A DNA stretch of 64,000 nucleotides, from NCBI GenBank assembly GCA_031550615.1, contig JAVBOL010000025.1, forward strand, positions 36,419 through 100,418. The letters run 5' to 3'. Positions 41,520 to 50,910 of the stretch are shown here, piece after piece. Both the position numbers and the translations under genes were made by a program. The notes under the pieces are model-generated. The model was not told the DNA's origin and did not search any database. It saw only the letters and a list, made by a program, of their open reading frames with translations. Each line of letters opens with the position of its first letter. Positions within the stretch are counted from its first letter, which is position 1. This stretch comes from JAVBOW01 sp031550615 (GTDB taxonomy: Bacteria > Bacteroidota > Bacteroidia > Bacteroidales > Rikenellaceae).

Positions 41520-44237
41520 TTATTTGCGCCTGGCGTCGAATTTATATTCGAACCCTACGGTAAAATAGCTGGAGAACATCTGTTGCCAGAGTGTAGATAT
41601 GTACTGGTTATTGGCCGTAGTTACTATATTCGCAGAACGGTTCAGGATATCGTAGGCATTCAGGGTCAGGATGCCTTTCCTGTTTTTAAAGATGCGGCAC
41701 CCGAGGGAGGCATTCAGGACGTGGCTGTCGAAATTGCCAAAACCCTCCGACCCGCGGTATACCTCCCACGCGTAGGACATCGTATAAAATGTACTGGATG
41801 AGAAGTCCCAACGGCAATCAGCCTCCAGGGTCTGGGTCAGGGCGTTGTCTGTATAGCCGAGGTAGTTTTCGAATGAGGTGTACTGTACTTTATCCCCCGC
41901 GTTAAGCCTGAAACGTGACGAAAAATTAGTGGTGATATTTACCCCTGCGGATTCTATATTCGTGTATGTCCGCACTAACCTGTCGCCGACCCCCTCCTGG
42001 CGGTTGGTGTAAGAATAACCTGCAGAGAATTCCGCGACCGAGCGGATGAAAGCCAGGTTTACTTTGGACGAAACGGACGGCGAGATATTTATATATGGGT
42101 CGGCATTGACCGGAGTGACCAGGGTCGATCCTGCGGGCATTTCGTAGTTGTTATGATCGGCCAGCACGGTCGGCGTTTCGTAGAATGTGCGCGACATCGC
42201 GACCGGATCGCGATATAGGGTGGCTGACAAATCGACACTTAGCGGCATCGTCCTCAAAGAGAGCGATGCACCGTATGATTTCGACATTCCCAGGCCGGGA
42301 TTCCCGCTGGTGACCATCATCGGATTTTTGTCGTCGATGCGGTTGTTGAGCATGCTGGCCTTGGGCGCGAATGCCTGGCTGCGCAGCCTGAATGTCATTT
42401 CCAATGACGGCGAGTGTCTGTAAGTGTAGGACATTATCGGCAGTAATGCCCCATAACGCTTGCGCGTATGATCTGTGGCAGGGAAACTCTCGTCATGGGC
42501 CACGAGGCTTACCTGGTATTCGGGGTGGATGCGAAAGTCGTGCTTTCCGCGATTGTAGCCGTATGACAATGTGCCTGTAGTGTTAAACTCATCTGTCTGA
42601 TAATTACCGGAAAGCGCTTCGTCTATCTGGTTGAATTGGTTAAGTGCCAGTTTGTCGACCTTGGCCTTATTATACGTGCTTCTTAGGCTTACACTGAACG
42701 ATCCTGAATTCTTAGTATTGAAACCGTACCCAAATGAGGCAGATGCGCCGGTGCACGGTGTGTCTGAGCTTGTGGAGAGAAGCTCCTTTCTGCCATCGCC
42801 CGATGTATAGACATCATCGACGCGTCGGCCGGCGTTTGAAGCGGCACTGTACGATGCGTCCGCGTGCACTTCGATCGCATGCCTGTCGGCTATGCGGTAG
42901 CTGAACCCGCCAACGCCATCTATCATGCGATTATATCCCTGCGTCGTTGAGCCTCTGTCTATATTGGTAATTTCAATATCGTCCTGCAAGGTACGCGACC
43001 GGAATGCCGACCGCGAATCGTTTTTTTCAAAACGGGAGTCGATACCAAAATGGATAGAGTATTTTTCCTCTACGGTGTGGCGTCCGCCCAGACTTATCGA
43101 ATGTGTCGCTGTGCGCGACCTGCTGATTGTCGTGTCTGAAGAATATTGTGAAGTAAATGCCGTGGTGGGAAAGTATTCCTGCTCTGAGCACTCCCTGTTC
43201 GAACTGGAGTAATTGTTGTAATAGTATCTGACGGAATAGTTGCTTATCTTATTGGGGGTCAGCTCCGCATTTAAATAAGCGCCTTTACCGTCGCGTCTGC
43301 CTGGTATGATAAGGTCGTTTCCAAGCGCGTTTTCGGCATTGGCAAATATGTCGAGATGTTTTTTCGGGTCGTGGTAGGCGATCGCGGCCAATGCGCTATA
43401 CCGCGTTTCGCGCCCTCCGTCGGCGGATTCATGCCCGTCGGCGCCTACCTGGCCTGAGATTCGCCCTGAAACCAGGCTTCTGAACCGCTCGAAGGTAATT
43501 ACGTCAAGCACTTTGCGCTTACGCGCGTCCTTGCCGTATGCAATCTCAGACACCTCGTCTACCTCGTCATACGCCATGATCTCTGCGACATCTTTGGCGT
43601 CTATGGATTTGACTGCGCCGGTAGGGTCTGAGCCGTAGAACAATTCGCCGTTGACATAGGTTCTCTCCACGCTTTTACCCATTACCTTCACCGAACCGTC
43701 GCTGCCGACCTCGACCCCCGGCATACGCTTGAGCAGATCGGCCAGCACGTCACCCTCCATGCTTTTGACCGCGGCGGGGATATAGACGATAGTGTCGCCT
43801 TTCATGCGGTAGAACGCAATGCGCGAACGCACTACGATCGCATCGATTTGATATATGTCCGGGGCCAGCCTTATGCGCCCCACATTCACCTCGTCCTCGA
43901 TAAACCCCGGGGGGGCCACCGCTATTTTAGCCAGTTTATAGCCAATCTGCGAAACCTCGATCCTGATCCGTTGACCAAACGGGTAGTCGAAAACGAACTC
44001 CCCCCTTTTATCCGTCGCACATCCTTTGACGGCCATGCGCTCCCCATTTTCGGCAATCACGGTGATAGTGGCGGCATAAATGGGGGAGTTCGTCGCCGAG
44101 TCGGCCACAATGCCCCTTACCTTTGTCGTACTCGCCACCGCCACACTTTTGAACGCTACGGCAGCCTGGCCCGATGAGGCGCACCAGGCGATGGATAACA
44201 GCAGTGTAAACAGGGTATGTCTAAGGAATGATGGCAT
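41520..44237 (-). CDS. outer membrane beta-barrel protein with carboxypeptidase-regulatory domain
   Basis: A 905-residue outer-membrane protein: signal peptide (about 1-25), a CarboxypepD_reg-like domain (about 38-125, V-R-G-I-V-A-D-S-A-T-N-S-P-I), a TonB-plug-like region (about 150-240, including G-D-V-L-A-D-L-L-K-R-M-P-G-V-E-V) and an OMP_b-brl_3-type barrel to the end. It is of the TonB-dependent-receptor-like class common in Bacteroidota but lacks SusC signatures and a SusD neighbour. The terminal residues are R-R-K rather than an aromatic. Cargo unknown; it follows the small secreted protein by six bases. Confidence 0.85.
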   Translation of the reverse strand: MPSFLRHTLFTLLLSIAWCASSGQAAVAFKSVAVASTTKVRGIVADSATNSPIYAATITVIAENGERMAVKGCATDKRGEFVFDYPFGQRIRIEVSQIGYKLAKIAVAPPGFIEDEVNVGRIRLAPDIYQIDAIVVRSRIAFYRMKGDTIVYIPAAVKSMEGDVLADLLKRMPGVEVGSDGSVKVMGKSVERTYVNGELFYGSDPTGAVKSIDAKDVAEIMAYDEVDEVSEIAYGKDARKRKVLDVITFERFRSLVSGRISGQVGADGHESADGGRETRYSALAAIAYHDPKKHLDIFANAENALGNDLIIPGRRDGKGAYLNAELTPNKISNYSVRYYYNNYSSSNRECSEQEYFPTTAFTSQYSSDTTISRSRTATHSISLGGRHTVEEKYSIHFGIDSRFEKNDSRSAFRSRTLQDDIEITNIDRGSTTQGYNRMIDGVGGFSYRIADRHAIEVHADASYSAASNAGRRVDDVYTSGDGRKELLSTSSDTPCTGASASFGYGFNTKNSGSFSVSLRSTYNKAKVDKLALNQFNQIDEALSGNYQTDEFNTTGTLSYGYNRGKHDFRIHPEYQVSLVAHDESFPATDHTRKRYGALLPIMSYTYRHSPSLEMTFRLRSQAFAPKASMLNNRIDDKNPMMVTSGNPGLGMSKSYGASLSLRTMPLSVDLSATLYRDPVAMSRTFYETPTVLADHNNYEMPAGSTLVTPVNADPYINISPSVSSKVNLAFIRSVAEFSAGYSYTNRQEGVGDRLVRTYTNIESAGVNITTNFSSRFRLNAGDKVQYTSFENYLGYTDNALTQTLEADCRWDFSSSTFYTMSYAWEVYRGSEGFGNFDSHVLNASLGCRIFKNRKGILTLNAYDILNRSANIVTTANNQYISTLWQQMFSSYFTVGFEYKFDARRK

Positions 44238-44243
44238 TGGTGA

Positions 44244-44642
44244 TTATTTCTTTTTCTGTTTGGCCGGGGTCACTGCAAATTCCTTCCAGTCGATCTGCTC
44301 GGCGATGTCGTTGCCGTTATGATAGACGATCTTTACCAGATAGCGGCCAGGCTGGCCGGCGGTGAAGAATGTGACCCCACCCATCATCGTCGAATCTTTA
44401 GCCGTCACCACGCTGTCCGCTGTCATAATGGTGTAGAGCGTCTTGATCTGAAAAGGCATCTCGATGCTGAATTTCTTCCCTGAAGTTACCGGATTGGGCT
44501 TTATGGCGAACATTTCCGATGATCCCCCGAACGATATCTTTGCGCCGGAGAACTGTTGCGCAGAGGCGCTATTGAGAGTTGGCATCAGGGATAAAGACGA
44601 TATGATCGTCGTTATAGCGAGAATTTGGGCTAAGGTTCTCAT
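44244..44642 (-). CDS. small secreted protein, partner of the outer membrane barrel
   Basis: A 132-residue protein from ATG at 44642 with a long signal peptide ending S-A-S-A-Q-Q. The mature part is beta-rich, possibly an immunoglobulin-like fold (K-I-S-F-G-G-S-S, P-G-R-Y-L-V-K-I-V-Y-H-N-G), and ends in a lysine cluster. It is six bases upstream of the 905-residue barrel gene, so the two are probably coexpressed. I do not recognise the family; a periplasmic or surface accessory to the barrel is inferred from position only. Confidence 0.6.
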   Translation of the reverse strand: MRTLAQILAITTIISSLSLMPTLNSASAQQFSGAKISFGGSSEMFAIKPNPVTSGKKFSIEMPFQIKTLYTIMTADSVVTAKDSTMMGGVTFFTAGQPGRYLVKIVYHNGNDIAEQIDWKEFAVTPAKQKKK

Positions 44643-44670
44643 AGCGGTATGGGGGAGTAGTTTATACAAA

Positions 44671-44712
44671 AATAATAAAAATAAGGCAGAGAAATTTTTT
44701 TCTGCCTTATTT
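44671..44712 (-). terminator. terminator after corA
   Basis: Ten-base stem ATAAGGCAGA/TCTGCCTTAT (44681-44690 with 44701-44710) followed on the minus strand by TTTTTATTATTTTTG. It serves corA, whose stop is at 44754. Confidence 0.82.
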
Positions 44713-44753
44713 TAAACAAAAGCCGTCTTGCCCTTATGGAGCGTACGCCTTTT

Positions 44754-45704
44754 TTATAACAGCTTTCGCATCTTTAGCACATAGTAGCTCACCACCGACA
44801 CGATCAGCATTAAGCCTATCGAGATCATAAAGCCGTGAGGGTGCTCGGCCAGCGGAATTTTGGAAAAATTCATCCCGTAGATACTCGCGATCATCGTGGG
44901 CGGCATGAAGAACAGCGACACGATCGTAAAGATCTTGGTCGATTTACTCTGCTCTATGTTGATAAGACCCAGAGTGGTGTCCTGCAGGAAGTCGAGGCGC
45001 TCCGAATCGAAATCGGCGTGGCTGATCAGCGAATTCACGTCCTTGATCATCAGCGTCAGGCGGGGGTAGATATCGTGCGGGAAGCGTTCGCTGCGCAGGA
45101 TGCCCGAGAGCACCCTTTGGCGGTCGAATATATTCTCGCGCATCAACATCGTGTTCTCCTGCAGGTGGTTGATGCGTTTGATTATCTCGGTGTCCACGCT
45201 GTCGCTCTGGTTCACGTCGCGGCTCAGGGCGGCGATCTGGCGGCCTATCGACTCCACGATATCTGCGTCGTAGTCGATGCGCACCTCAAGGATCAAAATC
45301 AGCAGGTGGTGGCCTGTGGGGTAGCCCCGATAGTTCATCTGAAGGCGTTTGGCCGCCTCGTTGAAGGTGCGCAGTTCGGTGTTGCGCACTGAGATAAGCA
45401 CACCCTCGGCTATGATGAAGGAGACCGGCTCGACCGTGAAGGCCTCGTCCGAAGGCACGAAGAAGTTGGAGTTGGAGATCACCGCGTTCTCCGTTTCAGA
45501 GTATTTAGACGTACTTTCGATCTCTTCGATCTGCTGGCGCGTCTGGAGGTTTATTTCAAGGAAAGCCTCGACCGCTTTCTGCTCCTTGATGGAGGGGGTT
45601 TGCAGGTCGATCCACAGTATGTCGTCGTAACCCAGCTCGTCGAAGAGCTTGACGTCGGCGTTGCGGACGATCTTGTTGTGCTGTTTGAGGTAAATTGTGA
45701 TCAT
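44754..45704 (-). CDS. corA: CorA-family divalent cation (Mg2+/Co2+) transporter
   Basis: A 316-residue inner-membrane channel. The long cytoplasmic N-terminal funnel domain is followed by the pore helix with the diagnostic Y-G-M-N-F motif at about residues 273-277 and a second transmembrane helix ending in basic residues (K-M-R-K-L-L). CorA forms pentamers that admit Mg2+, gated by intracellular Mg2+. It lies 75 bases after mqnA on the same strand and ends at a clear terminator. Confidence 0.95.
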   Translation of the reverse strand: MITIYLKQHNKIVRNADVKLFDELGYDDILWIDLQTPSIKEQKAVEAFLEINLQTRQQIEEIESTSKYSETENAVISNSNFFVPSDEAFTVEPVSFIIAEGVLISVRNTELRTFNEAAKRLQMNYRGYPTGHHLLILILEVRIDYDADIVESIGRQIAALSRDVNQSDSVDTEIIKRINHLQENTMLMRENIFDRQRVLSGILRSERFPHDIYPRLTLMIKDVNSLISHADFDSERLDFLQDTTLGLINIEQSKSTKIFTIVSLFFMPPTMIASIYGMNFSKIPLAEHPHGFMISIGLMLIVSVVSYYVLKMRKLL

Positions 45705-45779
45705 GGCGCGTTGAATTGGCAGGTTTTACACTTTGCATCTTTTCGCGCCATTCGCGGCGCGTAATTACATGCCTGCCCT

Positions 45780-46556
45780 TCAGCCGGGATTCACTTTGGG
45801 GACGTGCTTGAGGCTCATCTCCCAGAACAGTTCCAGGGCTTTGCGCTTCTGGGTGTCGAATACGAAATCTATGTTGCGGCTCAGGTACTCCACCGCGTAT
45901 GGTTTTTCCGCGTGGCCGTATTTTTTCACGGCCTCGGGGATATGCGCCACCCCGTCGGCCATCGCGCGGTTGAGCGCGGCGATGCGGTCGGTGTCGATCT
46001 CCGCGCGCGCCACCCATGCGGCGAAGACGAAGGGCAGTCCGGTCAACGCCTTCCATGCGTCGGACAGGTCGCGCGTGAATGCGAAGCGTCCCTCGTAGCC
46101 GAAAACCTTGTCGCCTATAAGCAGGAATCCTTCGCCAGGTGCGGGGTTTTCCGCGCGTGCGTAGTCATCCAGCGGGATGAACTCGGGGGAGATGTCCCAC
46201 AACTCGCCGCACAGCAACCTAAGCAGACGCTCGGAGGTGATCGAGTGGGGGTCGGTGTAGATGGTGCGGATTTTTTCCAGCGGGTCGTTACTCATCATAA
46301 CTACCGTGCGTACGCCGCCGTTAGTGCCTATGCACCAGTCAGTTATGATCCGCACGTCATTGCCCAGGGAGGGAATGGCGGCCACCGGGAGCAACGCGAT
46401 GTCCGCGGCTCCGTTTATAAAATTGGTGTAGCACTGGCTGGGTGGAGATAACACGAGGGCGGCGTGGAGCCCGGGCTCACGCTCTATGCCGTAGATCAAC
46501 GGCACGGTATTCAGGTAGGATACCGCTACTATTCTGTTGTCGCCCCGGATGATCAT
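45780..46556 (-). CDS. mqnA: chorismate dehydratase of the futalosine menaquinone pathway
   Basis: A 258-residue protein of the periplasmic-binding-protein fold that dehydrates chorismate to 3-enolpyruvyl-benzoate, the first step of the futalosine route to menaquinone. The N-terminal V-S-Y-L-N-T-V-P-L-I-Y-G motif and G-A-A-D-I-A-L-L-P-V-A are typical of MqnA. Other mqn genes are not in the window. The upstream gap holds repeat copy 3. It fits an organism making menaquinone outside the classical Men pathway. Confidence 0.92.
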   Translation of the reverse strand: MIIRGDNRIVAVSYLNTVPLIYGIEREPGLHAALVLSPPSQCYTNFINGAADIALLPVAAIPSLGNDVRIITDWCIGTNGGVRTVVMMSNDPLEKIRTIYTDPHSITSERLLRLLCGELWDISPEFIPLDDYARAENPAPGEGFLLIGDKVFGYEGRFAFTRDLSDAWKALTGLPFVFAAWVARAEIDTDRIAALNRAMADGVAHIPEAVKKYGHAEKPYAVEYLSRNIDFVFDTQKRKALELFWEMSLKHVPKVNPG

Positions 46557-46583
46557 CCATTTTTTAGGTCATTACGTTTTGTG

Positions 46584-46705
46584 GCTGCGCATACTGTACG
46601 CCATCTTTCACTTATCCATTTAATTTTTAATCCTCACAGCCGTTAAGGCTGTTCCGGTATAAAAGTCAAAACGATAAGCAAAATCTGCCGCACATTCTGC
46701 ACAGC
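46584..46705 (+). repeat. 122-bp structured dispersed repeat, copy 3
   Basis: Starts GCTGCGCATACTG, ends TTCTGCACAGC; the central stem is CAGCC/GGCTG, and the outer inverted repeat is partial. It lies between mqnA (minus) and mazG (minus), antisense to both, in a 262-base gap with no other recognisable feature besides a T-rich stretch near 46740-46790. Confidence 0.88.
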
Positions 46706-46818
46706 GGGGTAGGGGATGTGTTTATAATCCCTCCGCCGCTTTGTTGCCTTTGGCAATGCGAAGTTACGCCTTTTTTATTTAAGAAACGAATTTTTCGCCC
46801 CTTTTCGTCCTGCAGGGG

Positions 46819-47136
46819 CTATCTGCGTCCGCCCTTTTTCGAGGGTTCGCCCGCGGCGTTGCGTTTGCCGAGGTTGTCGATGAGCGCCTCCGTGAGGTCG
46901 ATCCCCGAGTGGTTGGCGAGCGCCAGAAGCGCCCACATCACGTCCGAGAGTTCGTTGGCCATCGCCAGGCGCATGCCCTCGGGGTTGCCCGGGGTGCTGT
47001 GGCGGTCGGCTATCACGCGCGCCAGTTCGCCGACCTCTTCGGTCAGTATGGCCATCGAGGTGAGCTCACTGCGCTGGCGGGCGGGCACTTTCGCCGTCCA
47101 CGCCTCGATAAGTTCCTGGGCCTCTTTAATCGTCAT
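46819..47136 (-). CDS. MazG-like nucleotide pyrophosphohydrolase
   Basis: A 105-residue all-alpha NTP pyrophosphatase of the short MazG-like type. The metal-binding E-E-V-G-E (about residues 33-37) and the later E-L-S-D-V block (E-x-x-D) form the Mg site. It hydrolyses noncanonical or excess NTPs to NMP and PPi. Last gene of the kbl-lrp-queD-polA-dtd-mazG operon, two bases after dtd. Confidence 0.9.
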   Translation of the reverse strand: MTIKEAQELIEAWTAKVPARQRSELTSMAILTEEVGELARVIADRHSTPGNPEGMRLAMANELSDVMWALLALANHSGIDLTEALIDNLGKRNAAGEPSKKGGRR

Positions 47137-47138
47137 CG

Positions 47139-47594
47139 CTACTCCTTATTCTTTGAATCTATCCAAATAGTCACCGGGCCGTCGTTAATGAGCCCCACCT
47201 CCATCATGCTGCGGAAAACGCCCGTTAGTACCCTGCCTTCACCCAATTCGCGCCTCAGGCCGCCCACGAAATCTTCGTAAAGCGCCTCTGCCGCGACGGG
47301 ATCTGCCGCGCCGACATACGAGGGGCGGTTCCCTTTCTTCGTCGAGGCTTGCAGGGTGAACTGGCTGACGGCCAGCACAGAGCCGCCCGTTTGCATCACA
47401 TCCAGGTTCATAACCCCCTGCGCGTCGTCAAAGATACGCAGTTTTAAGCATTTTTGCACCAGCCACCCGGCATCTTCCGCCGTGTCGCCGTGGCCTACGC
47501 CCACAAGGACGAGCATCCCCGCTCCGATACGCGAATGCACCACTCCGCCTATACTTACGGAGGCCTCCTTTACACGTTGGATCAGGATCCTCAT
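47139..47594 (-). CDS. dtd: D-aminoacyl-tRNA deacylase
   Basis: A 151-residue proofreading enzyme that removes D-amino acids (and glycine from tRNA-Ala) from charged tRNA. Both family motifs are present: S-Q-F-T-L at about residue 78 and the Gly-cisPro motif in D-G-P-V-T-I near the C-terminus. ATG at 47594 overlaps the polA stop by one base (TGATG), so translation is coupled to DNA polymerase I. Confidence 0.97.
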   Translation of the reverse strand: MRILIQRVKEASVSIGGVVHSRIGAGMLVLVGVGHGDTAEDAGWLVQKCLKLRIFDDAQGVMNLDVMQTGGSVLAVSQFTLQASTKKGNRPSYVGAADPVAAEALYEDFVGGLRRELGEGRVLTGVFRSMMEVGLINDGPVTIWIDSKNKE

Positions 47595-50437
47595 CAATGC
47601 GCCTCCAGCCAGTTTTCGCCCGTGCCGGTGTCGACGGTCAGCTCGACGCTCAGTTTCGCTGCGTGCTCCATCTTGTCGACGATGATGGCGCGCACCTGTT
47701 CCAATTCGGGTTTGTAGACGTCGACCACCAATTCGTCGTGCACCTGCAGGATCATCTTCGAGCGCAGCCCGAGCCCGGCCAACTCCTTGTGGACCTCGAT
47801 CATGGCGATCTTTATGATATCCGCCGCGCTGCCCTGCAGGGGGGCGTTTATGGCGTTTCGCTCGGCGAAGGCGCGCACGTTGGCGTTGGAGGAGCGTATG
47901 TCGGCCAGAGGGCGGCGGCGTCCGAATATCGTGGTCACGTAGCCGTCGTCGTGCGCACGGGAGATCACGCCGTCCATATATTTTTTCACGCCGGGGTAGG
48001 CCTTGAAATAGTCGTCTATGATCTGGGCGGCCTCCCTGACCCCGATACCCAGGCGTTGCGAAAGGCCGAAAGGCGAGATGCCGTAGATGATGCCGAAGTT
48101 TACCGTTTTGGCCGCGCGGCGCTGCTGTGCGGTGACCTCGCCCAGGGGCACGCCGTAGAGGCGGGCGGCGGTGGCGGCGTGGATGTCCTCGCCGTTCTTG
48201 AATGCGGCGAGAAGCGCCTCGTCGCCGCTCATGTGCGCCATAAGGCGCAACTCGACCTGCGAGTAGTCGGCGGAAAGCAACACGTGGCCGGCGTCGGCGG
48301 GGACGAAGGCGCGCCGTATCTCGCGGCCGCGGTCGTCGCGGATCGGTATGTTTTGCAGGTTGGGGTTGGTCGACGAGAGCCGGCCAGTCGCCGCAACGGT
48401 TTGGTTATAAGAGGTGTGTATGCGTCCGTCGCGCGGATTTACGAGCGCCGGCAGCGCCTCTATATAGGTAGAAAGCAATTTCTTCACCCCGCGATATTCG
48501 AGTATCATCCCGATGATGGGGTGGTGTGCGGCAAGCCCTTGCAGGTACTCCTCGTCCGTGCGGTATTGCTTGGTTTTGGTCTGTTTGGGTTTGGGGTCGA
48601 CTTTCAGTTTCTCGAACAACACCTGCCCCAACTGCTTGGGCGAGTTGATGTTGAGTGCTGGTTCACCCGCGGCTTCGCGGATCTGTTTTTCCAACGCCGC
48701 CGCTTCGCCGCCCAACTCGCGCCCGGCAGCGGCGAGTATCGTCGCGTCGAGTTTTACGCCCGTCAGCTCCATGTCGGACAGCACCCGTATTAATGGCTCC
48801 TCTATCGACAGGTATAGGTCTACAAAGCCCTGGGCGACGACCTGCGGCCAGAGCACCTCCTTGAGTTGGAATGTGACGTCGGCGTCCTCGGCGGCATATT
48901 CGCTCACCAGGTTGACCGCCACACGGTCCATCGTCAGTTGGCGCGCGCCGCGTCCGATGAGCGTTTCGATGGCGATTGGCTCGTAATGCAAGTATTTGAC
49001 CGACAGAGAGTCCATGCCGTGCCGCGAATCGGGGTCGAGCAGGTAGTGCATTATCATCGTGTCGTAGAGCGTCCCGCCGACGGTAATTCCCACCCCGCGC
49101 AGCATGCCGATGTCGAATTTTATGTTGTGCCCGGTCTTGGGGATCTTTTCGTCCTCGAAAAGCGGTCGCAGCAATTCGCAGAATTCCGTGCGCGTGGCGC
49201 TGTCAAGCACCACGTACCATGCCTCGTGTGCCTTGACGCTGAACGACATACCGACCATGCGGTCGTTGAGCGGGTCGAGCCCGGGGGTCTCGGTGTCGAA
49301 GCAGAAGCTGCCCGCAGCGCGCAACGCCGCTATCATCTCTTCCAATTCGGCGCGAGTGCGCACCGTGCGGTAGGTGTGCGGCGTGGAAGCCGCAGTCGCG
49401 TATTCCGACGCGCTTTCCTGTACGTCGGCCTGTGCCGCGGCCTCGGGCGCGGTCGCCATGCCCTGTGAGAAAAGATCGGGTATGGCCACTCGTGTGGCAG
49501 TGGGCTTAGGCCCTTTGGGCTTGGCGGGTGACGGCGCGGGCTCGGTGCGTACGCTCAGGGGAGTGCCCCCGTTGTCCATTTCGCGAAGGAACATGCGGAA
49601 ATCCAACTCGTGGAATATCTCGCGCAGCGCTTCGCAGTCGGGGTCCTCCACGCGCAGCTCCTCGGGACGGAATTCGATGGGTACGTCCATCTCGATGGTA
49701 GCCAGTCGTTTGGATAGCAGGAGTTGCTCACGTCCAGCCTCTACGTTTTCGCGCAGCTTGCCGCTCAATTCCCCGGTGTGCAGCAGAAGGTTTTCGACCG
49801 TGCCGAATTGGTTGACGAGTTTGATAGCACCCTTTTCGCCCACGCCCTTTACGCCGGGTATGTTGTCCGAGGCGTCGCCCCACAGCGCCAGTATGTCGAT
49901 TATCAGGCGCGGGTCGTCCACCCCGTACTTTTCTTTAATGTGATCGCGATCCACTGTCTCAAAGCCCTCGCCGGTGCGCGAGGCGCGGTAGATCACCACG
50001 TCGGGCGTTACGAGTTGCCCGAAATCCTTGTCGGGAGTGACCATGTAGACCTTCCAACCGTGCGCCGCCGCGCGGTGCGAAAGCGTGCCGATAACGTCGT
50101 CGGCCTCATAGCCAGGCACTTCGAGGATGGGGATGCGCATGGCCTCCAGCACGCGCTTGATGTATGGCACCGAGGCGATTATGTCCTCGGGCGTTTCGCT
50201 GCGGTTGGCCTTGTACTGGGGGTAGAGCTGGTTGCGGAAGTTGCCTCCCTTGGGATCGAACGCCACCCCGAGGTAGTGGGGGCGCTCGGCCTTTATCATA
50301 TCGCGCAGGAATTTCACGAAGCCGAACACAGCAGAGGTGTTCACACCCGCCGCATTGCGCATAGGACGCTGCATGAACGCATAGTAACTCTTGAAGATCA
50401 ATGCATAGGCATCGACCAGGAACAATCTCTCCTTCAT
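47594..50437 (-). CDS. polA: DNA polymerase I
   Basis: A 947-residue repair and primer-removal polymerase. ATG at 50437 is chosen because L-F-L-V-D-A-Y-A-L-I-F follows at once. The 5'-3' exonuclease covers about 1-290 (D-K-D-F-G-Q-L; helix-hairpin-helix G-V-G-E-K-G-A). A Pro/Ala linker follows. The 3'-5' exonuclease retains its D-T-E motif (about 381-383), so proofreading looks intact. The polymerase domain has motif A A-D-Y-S-Q-V-E-L-R (about 724) and motif C V-H-D-E-L-V-V-D (about 902). Fourteen bases after queD. Confidence 0.98.
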   Translation of the reverse strand: MKERLFLVDAYALIFKSYYAFMQRPMRNAAGVNTSAVFGFVKFLRDMIKAERPHYLGVAFDPKGGNFRNQLYPQYKANRSETPEDIIASVPYIKRVLEAMRIPILEVPGYEADDVIGTLSHRAAAHGWKVYMVTPDKDFGQLVTPDVVIYRASRTGEGFETVDRDHIKEKYGVDDPRLIIDILALWGDASDNIPGVKGVGEKGAIKLVNQFGTVENLLLHTGELSGKLRENVEAGREQLLLSKRLATIEMDVPIEFRPEELRVEDPDCEALREIFHELDFRMFLREMDNGGTPLSVRTEPAPSPAKPKGPKPTATRVAIPDLFSQGMATAPEAAAQADVQESASEYATAASTPHTYRTVRTRAELEEMIAALRAAGSFCFDTETPGLDPLNDRMVGMSFSVKAHEAWYVVLDSATRTEFCELLRPLFEDEKIPKTGHNIKFDIGMLRGVGITVGGTLYDTMIMHYLLDPDSRHGMDSLSVKYLHYEPIAIETLIGRGARQLTMDRVAVNLVSEYAAEDADVTFQLKEVLWPQVVAQGFVDLYLSIEEPLIRVLSDMELTGVKLDATILAAAGRELGGEAAALEKQIREAAGEPALNINSPKQLGQVLFEKLKVDPKPKQTKTKQYRTDEEYLQGLAAHHPIIGMILEYRGVKKLLSTYIEALPALVNPRDGRIHTSYNQTVAATGRLSSTNPNLQNIPIRDDRGREIRRAFVPADAGHVLLSADYSQVELRLMAHMSGDEALLAAFKNGEDIHAATAARLYGVPLGEVTAQQRRAAKTVNFGIIYGISPFGLSQRLGIGVREAAQIIDDYFKAYPGVKKYMDGVISRAHDDGYVTTIFGRRRPLADIRSSNANVRAFAERNAINAPLQGSAADIIKIAMIEVHKELAGLGLRSKMILQVHDELVVDVYKPELEQVRAIIVDKMEHAAKLSVELTVDTGTGENWLEAH

Positions 50438-50451
50438 AAAATAGGCGTCAA

Positions 50452-50910
50452 TCAGATTCTTGCGTTGTCCGCCGCGAACCACTCGGCGAAGGAGTTGGCC
50501 GTCTCGTGGAGCCTGAGGCTGAAAAGCTCGACCCCGGAGGGCAGCTGCCCTGCAATCAGTTCGGCGAAATGTTGCACCAGCTTTTCGCATGTGGGCTGCC
50601 ATTCGACCTGCTCTATGCGCTCGAAGTGCCCTGCCAGCAGTCCTGCCACCTGCCCGCCGCGCCCCGTGGAGCGCAGCAGCATAGTGTGGTCGTAGCGGTC
50701 GACGATAGTCTTCTGCACCAACCCTTTAAGCATCCCGAAGTCCATCAGCATGCCGTCCTTGGGGCTGGACGTATCGTCCAGAGGCACGCCGCGCACGGTC
50801 ACGAAAAGGCGGTACGAGTGGCCGTGGATCTGGCTGCACGCCCCGTCGTAGCCGTCGAGCGTGTGCGCCATTTCGAAAGAGAACTCGCGCGTGAGCCTGA
50901 CTACCCCCAT
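50452..50910 (-). CDS. queD: 6-carboxy-5,6,7,8-tetrahydropterin synthase QueD
   Basis: A 152-residue T-fold enzyme that makes 6-carboxytetrahydropterin from dihydroneopterin triphosphate, an early step to 7-deazaguanine (queuosine). Zn ligands are His16 and the two histidines of C-S-Q-I-H-G-H (Cys25, His29, His31); the C-x-x-x-H-G-H form favours QueD over the pterin synthase PTPS-I. L-H-E-T near the C-terminus supplies the catalytic acid. It overlaps the lrp stop by one base. Confidence 0.92.
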   Translation of the reverse strand: MGVVRLTREFSFEMAHTLDGYDGACSQIHGHSYRLFVTVRGVPLDDTSSPKDGMLMDFGMLKGLVQKTIVDRYDHTMLLRSTGRGGQVAGLLAGHFERIEQVEWQPTCEKLVQHFAELIAGQLPSGVELFSLRLHETANSFAEWFAADNARI

